This document shows positions 46,401 to 56,879 of a stretch of 64,000 nt of DNA, in pieces. This DNA comes from Datnioides undecimradiatus (Eukaryota > Chordata > Actinopteri > Lobotiformes > Datnioididae): contig WARS01000010.1 of NCBI GenBank assembly GCA_008933995.1, forward strand, positions 9,217,001 through 9,281,000. The letters run 5' to 3'. Under the pieces are notes generated by a model that was given only the letters and a program-made list of their open reading frames with translations, was not told the origin of the DNA and searched no databases. Position numbers and translations under genes: made by a program. Numbering within the stretch: position 1 is the first letter of the stretch; every line of letters begins with the position of its first letter.

Positions 46401-47658
46401 TATCCTGTTCCTGGAAACCACAGAGACATGAAAGAGTTTCTCAAGCCTGGTTTGCTGATCCGCCTGTGGACATTTCAGCCACACTATATGAATTAAGTCT
46501 AGATTAATAACTGCTGCAATAACCTTAATCTACAGCTGCAGACCACTTTTTGCTTTTAAGTCTCTGATACACCAAGCTGGGGCAGCTGTGGGCCTAGTTC
46601 ATGGTTTGTGTCTTGCACTGTCGCCACTAGTTGGACTCCTGTTGGGGGGTCTTTAATTAGAAGTTGATCTTTTACAAAACCATCTCTGGTAAGTGAGAGC
46701 GGTGTGGAAGAGAAAAGCAAATGCTGCTTTGTGTCCAGTTTGAATATCCTCTCATAGTCTTCGTTTTCCCATTTGAATGATGACTACAGTTTACTTCCAC
46801 CTGCTGGTATGAAGAGTCATTTCCTGTCACGCAGGAGTAGAACGTGTGAGCAGCTTGCAGCATTAATATTCATTAATGAATTCTGTTTGTTTCCATGACT
46901 AAGGCGAGACGCTGTGGATAACATCATTAAAGATGGCAAAATAATAAAATACTATGATTGAAGTGTTTTATTTTGGTTGACAGTAAATGATGGGACGAAA
47001 CATTAGCTTTGTGTCTGGAGACTGTGTCTGAGTTTCTCCAGGAAACTGGTTGGCTGCTGGTCTTGACTTAGTTTTGTGGGATCAGGGGTAAATCCAGGAG
47101 CGGACCTTTAACTTGGCTTTATCACACATTTACCACATGTAACAGTGTCACCTTGATTTCATGTATTAGTCTAATTTAATATTCAAAGAGAGAAACCTTT
47201 TGAATGAAAGTTGACCAGTGAACAACAGAATGAACACTGCTTGGTGGCTGTCGCACAGACAACACACCCGTCTTCCTCTATCACGGTCACTTCTTTGATG
47301 TTGGTTTGGTGCATCTGTGTGTCTGGTTTTACTGTATATAAATGTTTGGCAGTCATCTTTCATCAAGGCATTTTGGGAAAACTCCCAACTTGATTAGAAG
47401 GAAGACGACGCCCAGAAACAAACATTTTATGTAGAACACTATAGCACCCGCTCCTGCCATCAGAGGGAGGACTATAGTTGCAGATGATGATACAATGAAA
47501 ATCTGGGTAAAAGATTCAGACTAGAATAAACCAAGTCATTACGGGAAGATTAGTCAGTCGAGCTGTTTCCCAGAACCCTCAGCTAAACATTTTCATCTTC
47601 GTTCTCTGTTCCACCTGCAGACTTTGAGGATCTGTTCGACGACGATGACCTGCAGTGA
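43485..47658 (+). CDS. cops9: COP9 signalosome complex subunit 9
   Basis: The smallest subunit (CSNAP, formerly MYEOV2) of the COP9 signalosome, the nuclear/cytosolic deneddylase of cullin-RING ligases. Its acidic, aromatic C-terminus docks between CSN3, CSN5 and CSN6 and tunes complex activity. Exons 43485-43547, 44687-44759 and 47621-47658 total 174 bases, 57 residues, identical in length to human. The sequence begins [20 protein letters not shown], continues [18 protein letters not shown] and ends [11 protein letters not shown]. It differs from the human form I recall at only three residues (S for T, S for A, L for I). The last intron is 2.9 kb. No protein this short would be found from open frames alone; the exons were joined by family knowledge. 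Confidence 0.97.
43548..44686. other. cops9 intron 1 with family B repeat fragments
   Basis: Contains TTACTTGAGTAAACGTATTA and AAGTAATTGTACTTAAGTATTG, words of family B (about 43890-44280). No exon. Confidence 0.5.
44760..47620. other. cops9 intron 2, 2.9 kb
   Basis: A CA repeat at about 45665-45685 and ordinary AT-rich sequence. No open frame resembles a known protein. Confidence 0.6.
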
Positions 47659-47798
47659 TGACAGCGGCTGAACACCTGTGTGTTTCCCTGAGTGTATATA
47701 ACAAAAGCAAAACTGGGCTTATTCTGACCACGAGTCCGCTCTTATTTGTACAGCCCCTCCCCCTCCTCACTTGTACATGTCACTCAGCACCATACAGA

Positions 47799-47804
47799 AA
47801 TAAA
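47799..47804 (+). terminator. poly(A) signal of cops9
   Basis: AATAAA 141 bp after the stop, followed by a T-rich run (TCTTTTTGTTTTTTTT). Confidence 0.75.
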
Positions 47805-48344
47805 GTCTTTTTGTTTTTTTTACCAAAAAAGAAAAGCTGTCTTGGTGAACCAGGTGTCTGTGAATTCTGAGAATCCCTCACATTCCAGCTTCAGAGAAAA
47901 TTATGAGTATGGTTTTGGGGTCGTCGTGTTTGAATCCGTCCCCCGGCTGGATTGTAGGTTTGTGGGCTCTGCGAAACACCTGTTAGCAAATGTTAATTAC
48001 ATACAAAATACAGTGTTAACATGACCACCGAATGTTCAGCCGGGACACGATGGGACAGGAACAGGGGGCTGCAGAAAAATGTGGAAATGCTAAAAGATGG
48101 AGGGCAAATGAAGTGTCCACATGAAGCAGCTGCATACGTTTGCATGAGGCCTTAAAAGAAAAAAGATAAAATTTGATTTTTGAAAACTCACTTTGCAAAC
48201 ACTTATTTACATTTTCCATGCACATTAGAATCGTATACATATTCAAAATGATCCCCAGAGACTGCTCGGGGCAGGTGATTAAAAGTTTCACTCTAACAGC
48301 AAGTCAGAACCTCATGCAGGCAAATCAAGTTGTTCCACAACAAA

Positions 48345-48490
48345 CCAGTGGTGAAATACATCCAAGTACAGTTTTGAGGTAACTTTTACCATTTCCATTT
48401 TAGGCTACCTTACACTTTGAGAGGGAAATATAAAACCTTTTATTCCATTTATCTCAGTGCTTGAGTTACAAGTAACTGTACATTATTAAA
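48345..48490. repeat. Teleost dispersed repeat, family B
   Basis: CCAGTGGTGAAATACATCCA, AGTACAGTTTTGAGGTAACT and CTTGAGTTACAAGTAACTGT follow the order of the common percomorph 'ccaccactg ... aagtactttactt' element. Other pieces are at about 40495-40582, 43890-44280 and 51040-51316. Confidence 0.55.
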
Positions 48491-49819
48491 TAAAATGCAA
48501 ACAAGTTCACGTGTTATTACAGGTTAAGACAGCCTGCAGTGTTGCCATTTAAGTAGCTGCAAATGGTTCCATCACCTCCATATTAAAAAATTAAAGTCTA
48601 CATATTAATGCATCATTATAATTTAATAATACTACTACTGCAGCAGCAATTTTGCTTGTTTCACATGACAGATTTCTGTATTTGTGTCTTTATTCTCTGT
48701 GTTCCACTCAGTGGTTCAGAGTGGGCAAGGCTTGGCTGGAAAAAGGTGATGTGGTATCTTTTGCACACCAATCAGAATTTAGCAATGTTTGCATTAAATT
48801 AGTAGCAGATAGATAGTCATAGATGGTTTTTGAGTCTTAAACATGTTATGGATAATAACACATCATGTTTTATTTTAGTTAGTCATGAGTGTTTAAGGTT
48901 TAACAACTGAAACAATGGAAAATGGACAATCTGACGCCAAGTTCAGTGGCTTTAAGATTCCTTTTAAAACAAACAGCCTCAATATAACACAAAATGCTTT
49001 AAATATACTCAATATACACATGGAAATGTAGAAACAAAGTTTATTCTCTGTGCTCAGATGAACACTTGCACAGGAGCCAGCTTCACATGGTGAACACTTT
49101 CCAAAAATGACATCCAAAAAAAAAGTGTCCTCTAAAATATTGCTCAGCTAATGATAAAAACTAATTTTCTCCACAACAAATGTGATTTATTTTGAAATCA
49201 AATCACTTTTGGCGTGAAAAGGCAGCTTTTTCTTTGAAAGTGGAAATCTCAGTTTCTGCATAAACTAATAAAACCACCTCGTGGGACTTCTGTTGAAAAG
49301 GAATTACAGGCTTGTCCACTCAGATGTGCTGATATTGCATCACACATTGTGGCTATATGGCTTTTTTAGAGACCCACTAAAATCACTGTGTGTATGTGTC
49401 TACTGGCAAGCCTCAACACAGTTAAACTGCAGAGGAAACTGTAGATTATCAAATTCCTCATGTGTGCACCAGCTGTCCCTGCATGTGTGTGTTCAGGTTT
49501 AGACAGAAGCTGTGGTTTGGCCCTCACTGAGGGTCCCTGAGAAGTTGCTTATGTGGCACCTCAGCTCCCCTTCATTATTTCCTGATGTTTTCCTTCTTCT
49601 GTCCCATTCTGTCTTTGCTTTTCATGCTTGAGAGTGATAGTTACATCCCAGAAAACAAAGATCCAGAGTCTGATTTATAACCTTTCATGTGACTCATTGA
49701 AGTAATTGGCAGTCATGAATAAATACATTAAAACACAACTTGAAACAACTTCAGTCGCTCCACGTTCCCATCTCTGCTTCAACCCTCCCACCTTCTCTCT
49801 TTTCCTGTTTTTAATTACG

Positions 49820-49970
49820 GTGCCCCTGATTGGCTGAAACTCTTTGAAAGTTCGGACCAATCAGGCATCTTGTTGAGGTGGCCCTTGACCCCCTCAGGTG
49901 GTCCCTGTGTGTGTGTTTTTCTGTGTGAGTGTTAATGAATGCTTGTTGCGTGTGTGTTTGGTTTAAAACC
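49820..49970 (+). promoter_or_regulatory. Putative actinodin promoter region
   Basis: Two oppositely oriented CCAAT boxes about 30 bp apart flank CTTTGAAAG; a TTTAAAAC AT-box follows near 49960. The region lies just before the inferred noncoding first exon. The assignment rests on position and short motifs only. Confidence 0.3.
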
Positions 49971-50089
49971 ATGCCCGAACCCTTCATCGGGGCAGTCTGT
50001 CAGAAGGGCCGCAGGGATAGAGTGCACCAGCAACCTCATTCCCACAAACACACACATACACACACACACGCACACACTTAGTGTTTGAG

Positions 50090-50178
50090 CCCAGGTGGAC
50101 TTAGTCATCTGGCCTGTGAGGTTTCATTTGAGTCCACACCTGGATCTGCAGACGGCCAAGTTGATAAGACAACAACAG
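50090..50178 (+). other. and: Probable noncoding first exon of actinodin
   Basis: The segment ends ACAACAACAG|GTAAGA, an optimal donor at 50179. The next acceptor, GTCTGCAG at 50734, opens a 19-base 5'UTR segment before the ATG at 50754. The 5' boundary is approximate. Confidence 0.5.
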
Positions 50179-50753
50179 GTAAGAGACTCTGGTGATTCTG
50201 CATTTCTGTACGTTTACTTCAGGCACTTACAGGGATTCAAGTTCAGGTTGAAGTCAAGTTTGACTGTGGAGCAACACCTGGTTCTGTTTTTACGATGAAA
50301 AACTAGTAGCTTCAGCTCAGACGGGAGCCCTTTGTTTGTTTAAAGCACCCAACCCAGAGTTCACGCCCAAGCTGCAGGGGTCACTTCAGCAGCTTCTCCA
50401 GGTGAAAACTAGCTCACGTCTGGGCTTCAGGTTTGTTACTGGTGTGGAAATTTAACAACTTCCACCAAGGATTGATGAAGTTTGTAAGTTTCTCTGCACT
50501 ACTGGCCACTCACACACACAGGTAACCAAACCTCTTCTGGTGGTCTCAATCTCAGAGGCTTCTGAATGTGAAGATGTTCAGGGAGTTAGGAAGACTTAAA
50601 TGAGAAACGACATTTTTCTGAATTTGTCAAGCTGTTTTCACTAACAAGCTAAAAATATCATTAACATTTGGAATTTGGAAAAGTGTTGGTTTTTGGAAGT
50701 TTGGGAAGTAAAGTGTCATTCTGAATGTCTGCAGGAGAGGAGGAGGTGAAGTC

Positions 50754-53325
50754 ATGGCTGGAAGGAGGAGGACCAGCTTCTCTGGTGTGTTCATCACAAC
50801 CCTGCTGGCTGTGATGCTGCTGCCTGGTGAGTAATGGATTTGATAAAACGTGTTCCTATGAGAGTTACAGTTGTAACGATGGAGCAAATCTGAAGTATTT
50901 AATATATTATTGGGAAATTTAATTTAGTTCAGTTAATCAAACTAATGTTTGATTAACTGAATAATTGTTTTTAGACTGATTGATTCAGCTCTACTTTAGT
51001 TTACAACAACATATTTCACATTTACACTTAATTCGTGTAGTAATTAGTTAAAGCTGTTTAATAAATGTAGTAAAGCAAAGGGAATAATATTCTCCTCTGA
51101 AATGCAGTGGAGTAGAAATAGACGGGGACATATTCGGCATGGAAATACTCAAGTAAAGTAAAAGTGCACCTCAGAGCTGCAAAGTATTTGTTGGACTGTT
51201 ACACACCACTGCTAAAATGTTTTGATTAGAGTCGAAAACTAAGACACAAAACACTTCTTAGTATTTAAAGTACAAGTACTTTAATAAGATGTACTTAGTT
51301 ACATTCCACCACTGATTAGCCTCCAAAACTCAGCAGTAGAAGAAAACAAAGAAGCAACACTGAGGTTTCAATTCTGAATGAATGGACGGAGGCACATTAA
51401 ATAAGCACGTTACATAAGAATCACTGATGGTTTGATGAAAAATGTCAGCTTCTCTTTTCTTAAAGGACCATAATTTAGAGCCTGTACTTCAACACAATCC
51501 CAAAAATGCTCAGGTCATTTTGTGGGCATTGAATTATGAATAGAAAGCTCAATTTAGTTCCACGTTCATAAAAACCACAAAACTATGTTAAACCTGGTGG
51601 AAAGATAATGGTTCTCGCTAACCAGTTCTCATGTTGAATGATGTTGATTGAGCTATTCATGCCACAGTTTTCTGTCCCTTATTCCAAGTCTTAAGCCTCT
51701 GACATCAGTACAAAGCAGAAAGCAGAGTACTGTGAGCAATATATTCTTAAAGTATCAAGTGTTAAGCAGCAGAATACCTTGTTTCAGGATTATTATTACA
51801 CGTTATGCTGAAGCAGGTTGAAGTAAATGTAAATGTTATTTACTGTAAGATACTTTGTAATACAGATTACATTTTATAAGCATATCATTGTGTGTGTAAA
51901 ATACAATATTTGCTTTGGAAATGTAGTGGAGCATAGAAGTATAAAGTAGCCAGTAAATATACACCCTGCCCCTCATTTGTGATCTACAGAAATATTTACT
52001 CATCATTCATAGTTTCTTTGTTTTTGTTTCCATTCCTTTAAAACTGCCAGTAAATAAATTCTACTGGAGTTACAGCTTCACAATCTATATTTCAAGGTTT
52101 TCTTTGTTAAGGTTAAGGGTTAGATGGTCTGCTTAGAGTCCGTGCCCTTCGCCAGTTCATGGACATGGGCTCAACTGTGCTTCTTTTATATCATAATGCG
52201 TCTCTCAGCCTGCGGTGTCCATATATCATCTGTAATGCTGCAACGTGAGGACAGGTTGCTCGTCCAACACCTGTTTCCAGTTTGCTCTCAACATGACTGA
52301 CATATTTACAAAGGGACAAGGGCTTATCTTTCCTTTAAAATGGTTTTTAAAATTGCACCTTGGGTTTAAAGGAGGGGGGATTAACAGGGGGGAGGAGGAG
52401 ATTCTTTCATCGTTTCTGGTCCTGTAAAAAATGAGTACCTGTCAGCATCACCTCCTCCTCTGCCCTCTTAAAGCTCTGCTGTTTCCAGATGTGCCAGCTA
52501 GTTTTTTTTTTGGTTTTTTTTTTTTACAGGCTCGTAAAAACCATTACAGCGGATACACTGAGACAGCATCATTTAGCCCACCCTCCTCCTCGGGTCACCT
52601 TCACCTTCTTCATCTGCCTTTAGTTCTGGTTTTCCTCTGCAAATTCATGCCTCTGCTTGTTAGCCTTCATCTTTGACCTTACACGCCACAACGCACATCA
52701 CATACGCTAAAACTACCTTTTTTAATCGGGAGACTTACGTCTTCCCACTTCCAACACGCGTCACATAACCTGAACCTTGCGTTACCCCCCCCGGATCTCT
52801 CTTTTAAACCTGTTGTCTGTTCCCTTCTTACATGTCCTCTTCCTCTTCCTCTCCTTCTGTAAGGCATTAACACCTTTTCCCTGTGGAGATGAAAGAAACC
52901 TGGAACAGAGCTGAATCCGCCATTTCCCTCAGCTGCATGGGGTCAAACAGTGCACATACGTACACATATGAGACGCACACAGTTGCACACACAGCTCTTT
53001 GTAGATTTTATAGGTGAGCCTGTAACATCAAACCACATGCTGGGTTTTCAAAGAGCTGCAGTTGCCAGCGCTTCAGGCAAAGCCCATTACCCCTGTCCTA
53101 TTTAATGAATAATATCTGCCTGTCAGTATTTCAGATTCAATGCCATGTATTTTCACAATTTCCACAATTGAATGTTAACCTCAGCAGCTTCTGGATTTTA
53201 CATCTGTTTTTGCTTTTCTCTGTGTTTGCAGCATTCTTGTCTGCTGGACCAGTTGTGAAAAAGCCAAAAGGAAATGGTAACTATACGATTTTCATAGTAT
53301 GACATTGGTGTTTGTTTCTAGAAAG

Positions 53326-53356
<31 letters not shown>

Positions 53357-56300
53357 ATTTTGCTCGGGGTAAGAGATCACCAAAGCTGGGAAACAACCTT
53401 TTAATGAAAGAATAACACTGAAATTCATCAGAGCACGTCACCTCGCTGCTCGCTTCAGTGTACCGTCAACACTGTGGTCAATATCTAATGTGATATAGCT
53501 GCAATTTTCTTGACAGGTAAAAACAGTCGGGGCTGAATAATGTCCAACCCCCAAATAAAACAAGTTTGAGGCCTTGAATATCCTGTTCTAAACTTTTAAA
53601 GTCATGAGAGAGTCTTTGCGGTGTCTACCATCTTTTCTTTTCTGGCTCCAGCAGGACAAAGTATCCAGGAGAGGGCGGCTGCAGCTGAGTTACACAGGAA
53701 GCTGATCCGCAACCGCAGGAACATCAGCTGGTACAAACAGCACTCTGACTTCTGGGGCTGGTATAAGTACTTCACTGACAATGGCAACCAGGAGGCAGTA
53801 AGTAAACACACCCACAAGAAATAAAACATTGTTTTTTATTTCTAAATTTACTGCTTCAAAAAAAGTCACAATCATAAATCCATGTACTGACTCATGATAA
53901 ATGGTACTGTTGCTCCATGTGTAAATAGTAGAGCTGATATTATCCCACGAAATTCATTCATCACTGATATACTGGTGTCAGTGTATATGTTCCTGATATA
54001 AGATGTCAACCATCATATCTGTTCTGAGTTTTTCTCGCTCTAATACTTTTTTTTTTAAATCCTGTATTGTTCAGGCTCTAGTGAATAGACAACTGACTGC
54101 CAACATGTTACCCATATCAGCTTCATAATATGGTAATATGAGTGTTGGGAGCAGTGGTGTAAACAAAGGTCTTGAGACTAAAACCACTCTAACCTCATAA
54201 TCCAATTCTCCACTGTCCATCTGTACTCTCAGTTGTCATCAGCAGTTAGATTTCCTGTTGTTAAAGCTTAAATTTAGGTTGGTTACAGCTGAATACAACA
54301 ATGCTGACTACAGCTGCTCTGTTTTGTCTTTCCTCCTGTGACCATGCGTCATCTGAACCAGCTCACCAATAATCTTCTCTTCCCCTTTCAGGTTCAGGAG
54401 ATGGACCGCATCTACCTGGCCTACCTCCAGAACAAGAACCGTGCTGAGGGACGCCGCTCCTACAAGGCCTACTTGCGCCACCTGGGGGAGGTCTACAAGT
54501 CCTGTGCTGATTCTGATGACCCCAACTGCGTGGCCTCCTACACCACCAGGCCTAAACCTAAACCAGAGCCCCCCAAACCTGCACCAGTGAAAACCTGTGA
54601 CCCTACCAAGGACCCCTACTGCCTATATGCTGCTTTGGTCCAGGGCAAGAGCCCCTATTTGCCCCTGGTACTGCCAGCTGCCACCCCTGCCCCAGCACCA
54701 GTGAAGGCCCCAGCTCCTCTTTATGTCCGCTCTGCTGCTCCAGCCAAAGACCCACAGTCAGGGTATTACTACTATGCTCCATCTGCAGTGCCTTTCCTTT
54801 CCAAGGTATGTTGCTCAGAGCTCTTGTCAATATTACTATAGAGATTTTAGGGTTTTATATTGATGATCATCAGTCTACCTGCTCTCATGCAGTCTGTTGT
54901 ATCTGTAAATAAGATACAAGTATATCTTATTTAAAAGCCACAATGTGTAGGATTTTTAGAAAATTGTGGACTTGATATGACATGACATCAAGGTACCATA
55001 TCTGCCTCTGTTTGTCATGCTGCTTCAGGAGCAGAAGGCCGAGCTGCTGCGTATCTGCTCTAATGACGACGTTGAGTGTCTGCAGTACCACTTGAGAGCT
55101 GCTCACGGGTATGCACCCTCTGCTGGACCTCTGCCTTCCTATGCTCACCTTGGCTGTGACCCCAAGAAAGATCCCACCTGCAAACCCAAATTGGTGCAGA
55201 AAGCCCCCTCTGGTCTTTACCTGCAGTACCCCAACTGTGATCCACTCCGGGATCCCCTCTGTGCCTATGCTGCCTCTCTTGTGGTATGCTTTGTTTATTA
55301 TCATGATGTGTTTTTAAAAATGTAACAAAAACACATTTTAATATATGTTCCTGGTTTTTATATTTACATTTGCATCAGTGCCTTGTTTACTTGACACCAT
55401 GGCTTATGGTGTTTCTACTGTCATGTGTTCCTCCAGGCACCCCATGCCCCTAACCCCCCCGCCCCTGCTGGCCCTGGATCCTGCAATCCTCTTTTTGAAG
55501 ATGGCTGCAACCCTCTTACAGCCACCAGATTTGCCACTCCCCCTGAGGCGTACAAAAATGGGGACAGTGATGAGGCTGCTGCCATTCGTGCTGCCCCTCC
55601 TCCTGCTGAGCAGAACAATGACCCCTATGCCATGTTTAGGGATGCTTATGCTAACAGAGTTTCTGATCCCTATGCTATGTACCGCCAAGCAAGTGCTCCA
55701 GCTTCTCCTCCAGCCAATGACCCATTTGCCATCCTGCGCAGATACATGGCCCAAGCTCAAGGTAATGACCCATACGCTCCACACATGGAGGCTGCTCCAG
55801 AGTCTAACCCCAATGATCCTTTCTCTGCAATCCGTGAGGCAGCGGCTGCCATGCATCGCCATGGTCCCCACGCCCCAAGGCAACAGTACCCTTTTGCCAA
55901 TCCCAATTATGAAGAGCCTGCACAGGAAAGGCACCACCCTCTTGGCCCCCCAGGTAAAACCAAGGAGGGCTATGACTGCTTCATCGGCTACGATCGTGAA
56001 TGCTACCCTGTGAAGCCCAATGAACCACGCTCTGGAGTTCACCGCCGCATCCCCTATCCTGCTGAAGCCTATGAACCCCACCTAAATGCTGATGGCACCC
56101 GAAATGGAGTCCTGGAGCCTGAAAACCCACACTGTGATCCTGAGCACGACCCTGACTGCCGTCTGCGTCGCTACGAGCCAGAGCAGACTCATGTAGAGGC
56201 TCAACCAAGCCATCACGCTGAGGAGGACCACAACCAGGGAGCGGCTGAGACCGAGCAGCACCCGGAGCAGGAACAGGATCTGTATGAGGCAGAGCCCTAC

Positions 56301-56447
56301 CAGAGTGGCCAGGAGGAGCCTCACATGTCCTACCAGCCCTTCTCACAGGGTATGCCCAGCCTCCAGGATATACTGAGGCGCTATGGAGACCAGCAGCCTG
56401 AGCAGGATGATCACAGAGCCTATGCAGACGACTACCGCAAAAAATAA
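50754..56447 (+). CDS. and: Actinodin (actinotrichia structural protein)
   Basis: Actinodins are secreted, noncollagenous parts of actinotrichia, the stiff fibrils of the fish fin fold, described in zebrafish and reported lost in tetrapods. Exons 50754-50826, 53232-53276, 53652-53797, 54392-54805, 55029-55283 and 55437-56447 total 1944 bases, 647 residues. Order: signal peptide with hydrophobic core FITTLLAVMLLP (13-24); a family block rich in Trp and Tyr (WYKQHSDFWGWYKYF, 66-80, then MDRIYLAYLQNKNRAEGRRS, 92-111); a proline-rich part with eight cysteine pairs of the CDPxxDPxC kind; five DPYA-type repeats (372-441); a charged Glu/His/Gln-rich tail. It is the last gene before 7 kb with nothing recognised. 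The paralogue (and1, and2 and so on) cannot be settled by eye. Confidence 0.9.
50827..53231. other. actinodin intron 1 (after signal-peptide exon), 2.4 kb
   Basis: AT-rich. Family B repeat pieces occur at about 51040-51316. T-runs sit at about 52502-52527 and CT-rich stretches at about 52560-52860. No exon was recognised. In zebrafish, fin-fold regulatory elements of and1 lie close to its promoter, so this intron is a reasonable place to look; nothing specific is visible. Confidence 0.5.
51040..51316. repeat. Teleost dispersed repeat, family B
   Basis: Contains AAATGCAGTGGAGTAGAAAT, AAATACTCAAGTAAAGTAAA and ATGTACTTAGTTACATTCCACCACTG in element order. Confidence 0.6.
53326..53353. repeat. 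(CA)n microsatellite in actinodin intron 2
   Basis: About 14 CA units shortly after the exon 2 donor. Confidence 0.9.
53652..53797 (+). CDS. and: actinodin exon 3, family signature, tandem acceptor
   Basis: Encodes GQSIQERAAAAELHRKLIRN followed by the signature WYKQHSDFWGWYKYF. The acceptor is CTCCAGCAG, a NAGNAG site. Use of the first AG gives an extra Ala before Gly-Gln; use of the second (exon from 53655) gives one residue fewer. Both keep the frame. Confidence 0.88.
53798..54391. other. actinodin intron 3, 0.6 kb
   Basis: AT-rich, nothing recognised; acceptor CCCCTTTCAG. Confidence 0.6.
55437..56447 (+). CDS. and: actinodin last exon, repeat and acidic tail
   Basis: 336 codons and a TAA stop at 56445-56447. 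It holds cysteine pairs 327/335, 492/500 and 544/552, five DPYA/DPFA/DPFS repeats spaced 15-18 residues, a PLGPPGKTKEGYD segment and an E/Q/H-rich end. A long antisense open frame (55404-56081) is a shadow. Confidence 0.9.
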   Translation, partial: APHAPNPPAPAGPGSCNPLFEDGCNPLTATRFATPPEAYKNGDSDEAAAIRAAPPPAEQNNDPYAMFRDAYANRVSDPYAMYRQASAPASPPANDPFAILRRYMAQAQGNDPYAPHMEAAPESNPNDPFSAIREAAAAMHRHGPHAPRQQYPFANPNYEEPAQERHHPLGPPGKTKEGYDCFIGYDRECYPVKPNEPRSGVHRRIPYPAEAYEPHLNADGTRNGVLEPENPHCDPEHDPDCRLRRYEPEQTHVEAQPSHHAEEDHNQGAAETEQHPEQEQDLYEAEPYQSGQEEPHMSYQPFSQGMPSLQDILRRYGDQQPEQDDHRAYADDYRKK

Positions 56448-56873
56448 ATATACTAAGACAAATGCATGCAGATGGACATGAATACACAGTCCCATGCGTT
56501 CTTGTAGTTTAGCCCTTGATCGCCTCACACAGTGCGCAGCAAGTCCTTCCAGGACCAGATATGGGACACAAGAGAAGTCTATGGACCCAATGAGCGAGTA
56601 CATGCATGTACATCCACTCATAGCTTCCAGCTGTAGGAGCACGCTCAGAAAGCTGAGGGTGTTCGAGCAATGTTTTCATCTCTTTAGCTGCTTTAGACCT
56701 GTTGCTTTGGCCTATTGCTTTCTGATTTCCACCTCCTCAAACCACTCGAATGTGTAATGACTCCTCAGTGCTCAGCTTTGCTTCTGTATCTATGCATCTC
56801 ATTTTTTTATTTGTTTGTTGCTTTTGTCAGTGATGGATTATGTAAAGATTTTTTTTTTCATTTTGAATGTTCT

Positions 56874-56879
56874 AATAAA
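56874..56879 (+). terminator. poly(A) signal of actinodin
   Basis: AATAAA 427 bp after the stop, with a preceding T-run. Confidence 0.75.

Larger units (their letters stand above)
47830..50080. other. Intergenic, cops9 to actinodin
   Basis: A family B repeat lies at about 48345-48490. The distal part (about 49750-50000) has a CCAAT-box pair (CTGATTGGCTG at 49827, GGACCAATCAG at 49854) and a CTTTGAAAG TCF/LEF-like word between them, then TTTAAAAC near 49960. This is the likely promoter region of the actinodin. Confidence 0.5.

Noticed and set aside
55404..56081. 225-codon minus-strand and 222-codon plus-strand frames
   Set aside because: Both overlap the actinodin last exon in other frames; compositional bias of the repeat-rich exon keeps them open.
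50754..56447. A collagen or elastoidin-type gene
   Set aside because: There are no Gly-X-Y triplets. The proline-rich parts follow D-P and C-D-P patterns, and the WYKQHSDFWGWYKYF block is an actinodin signature.
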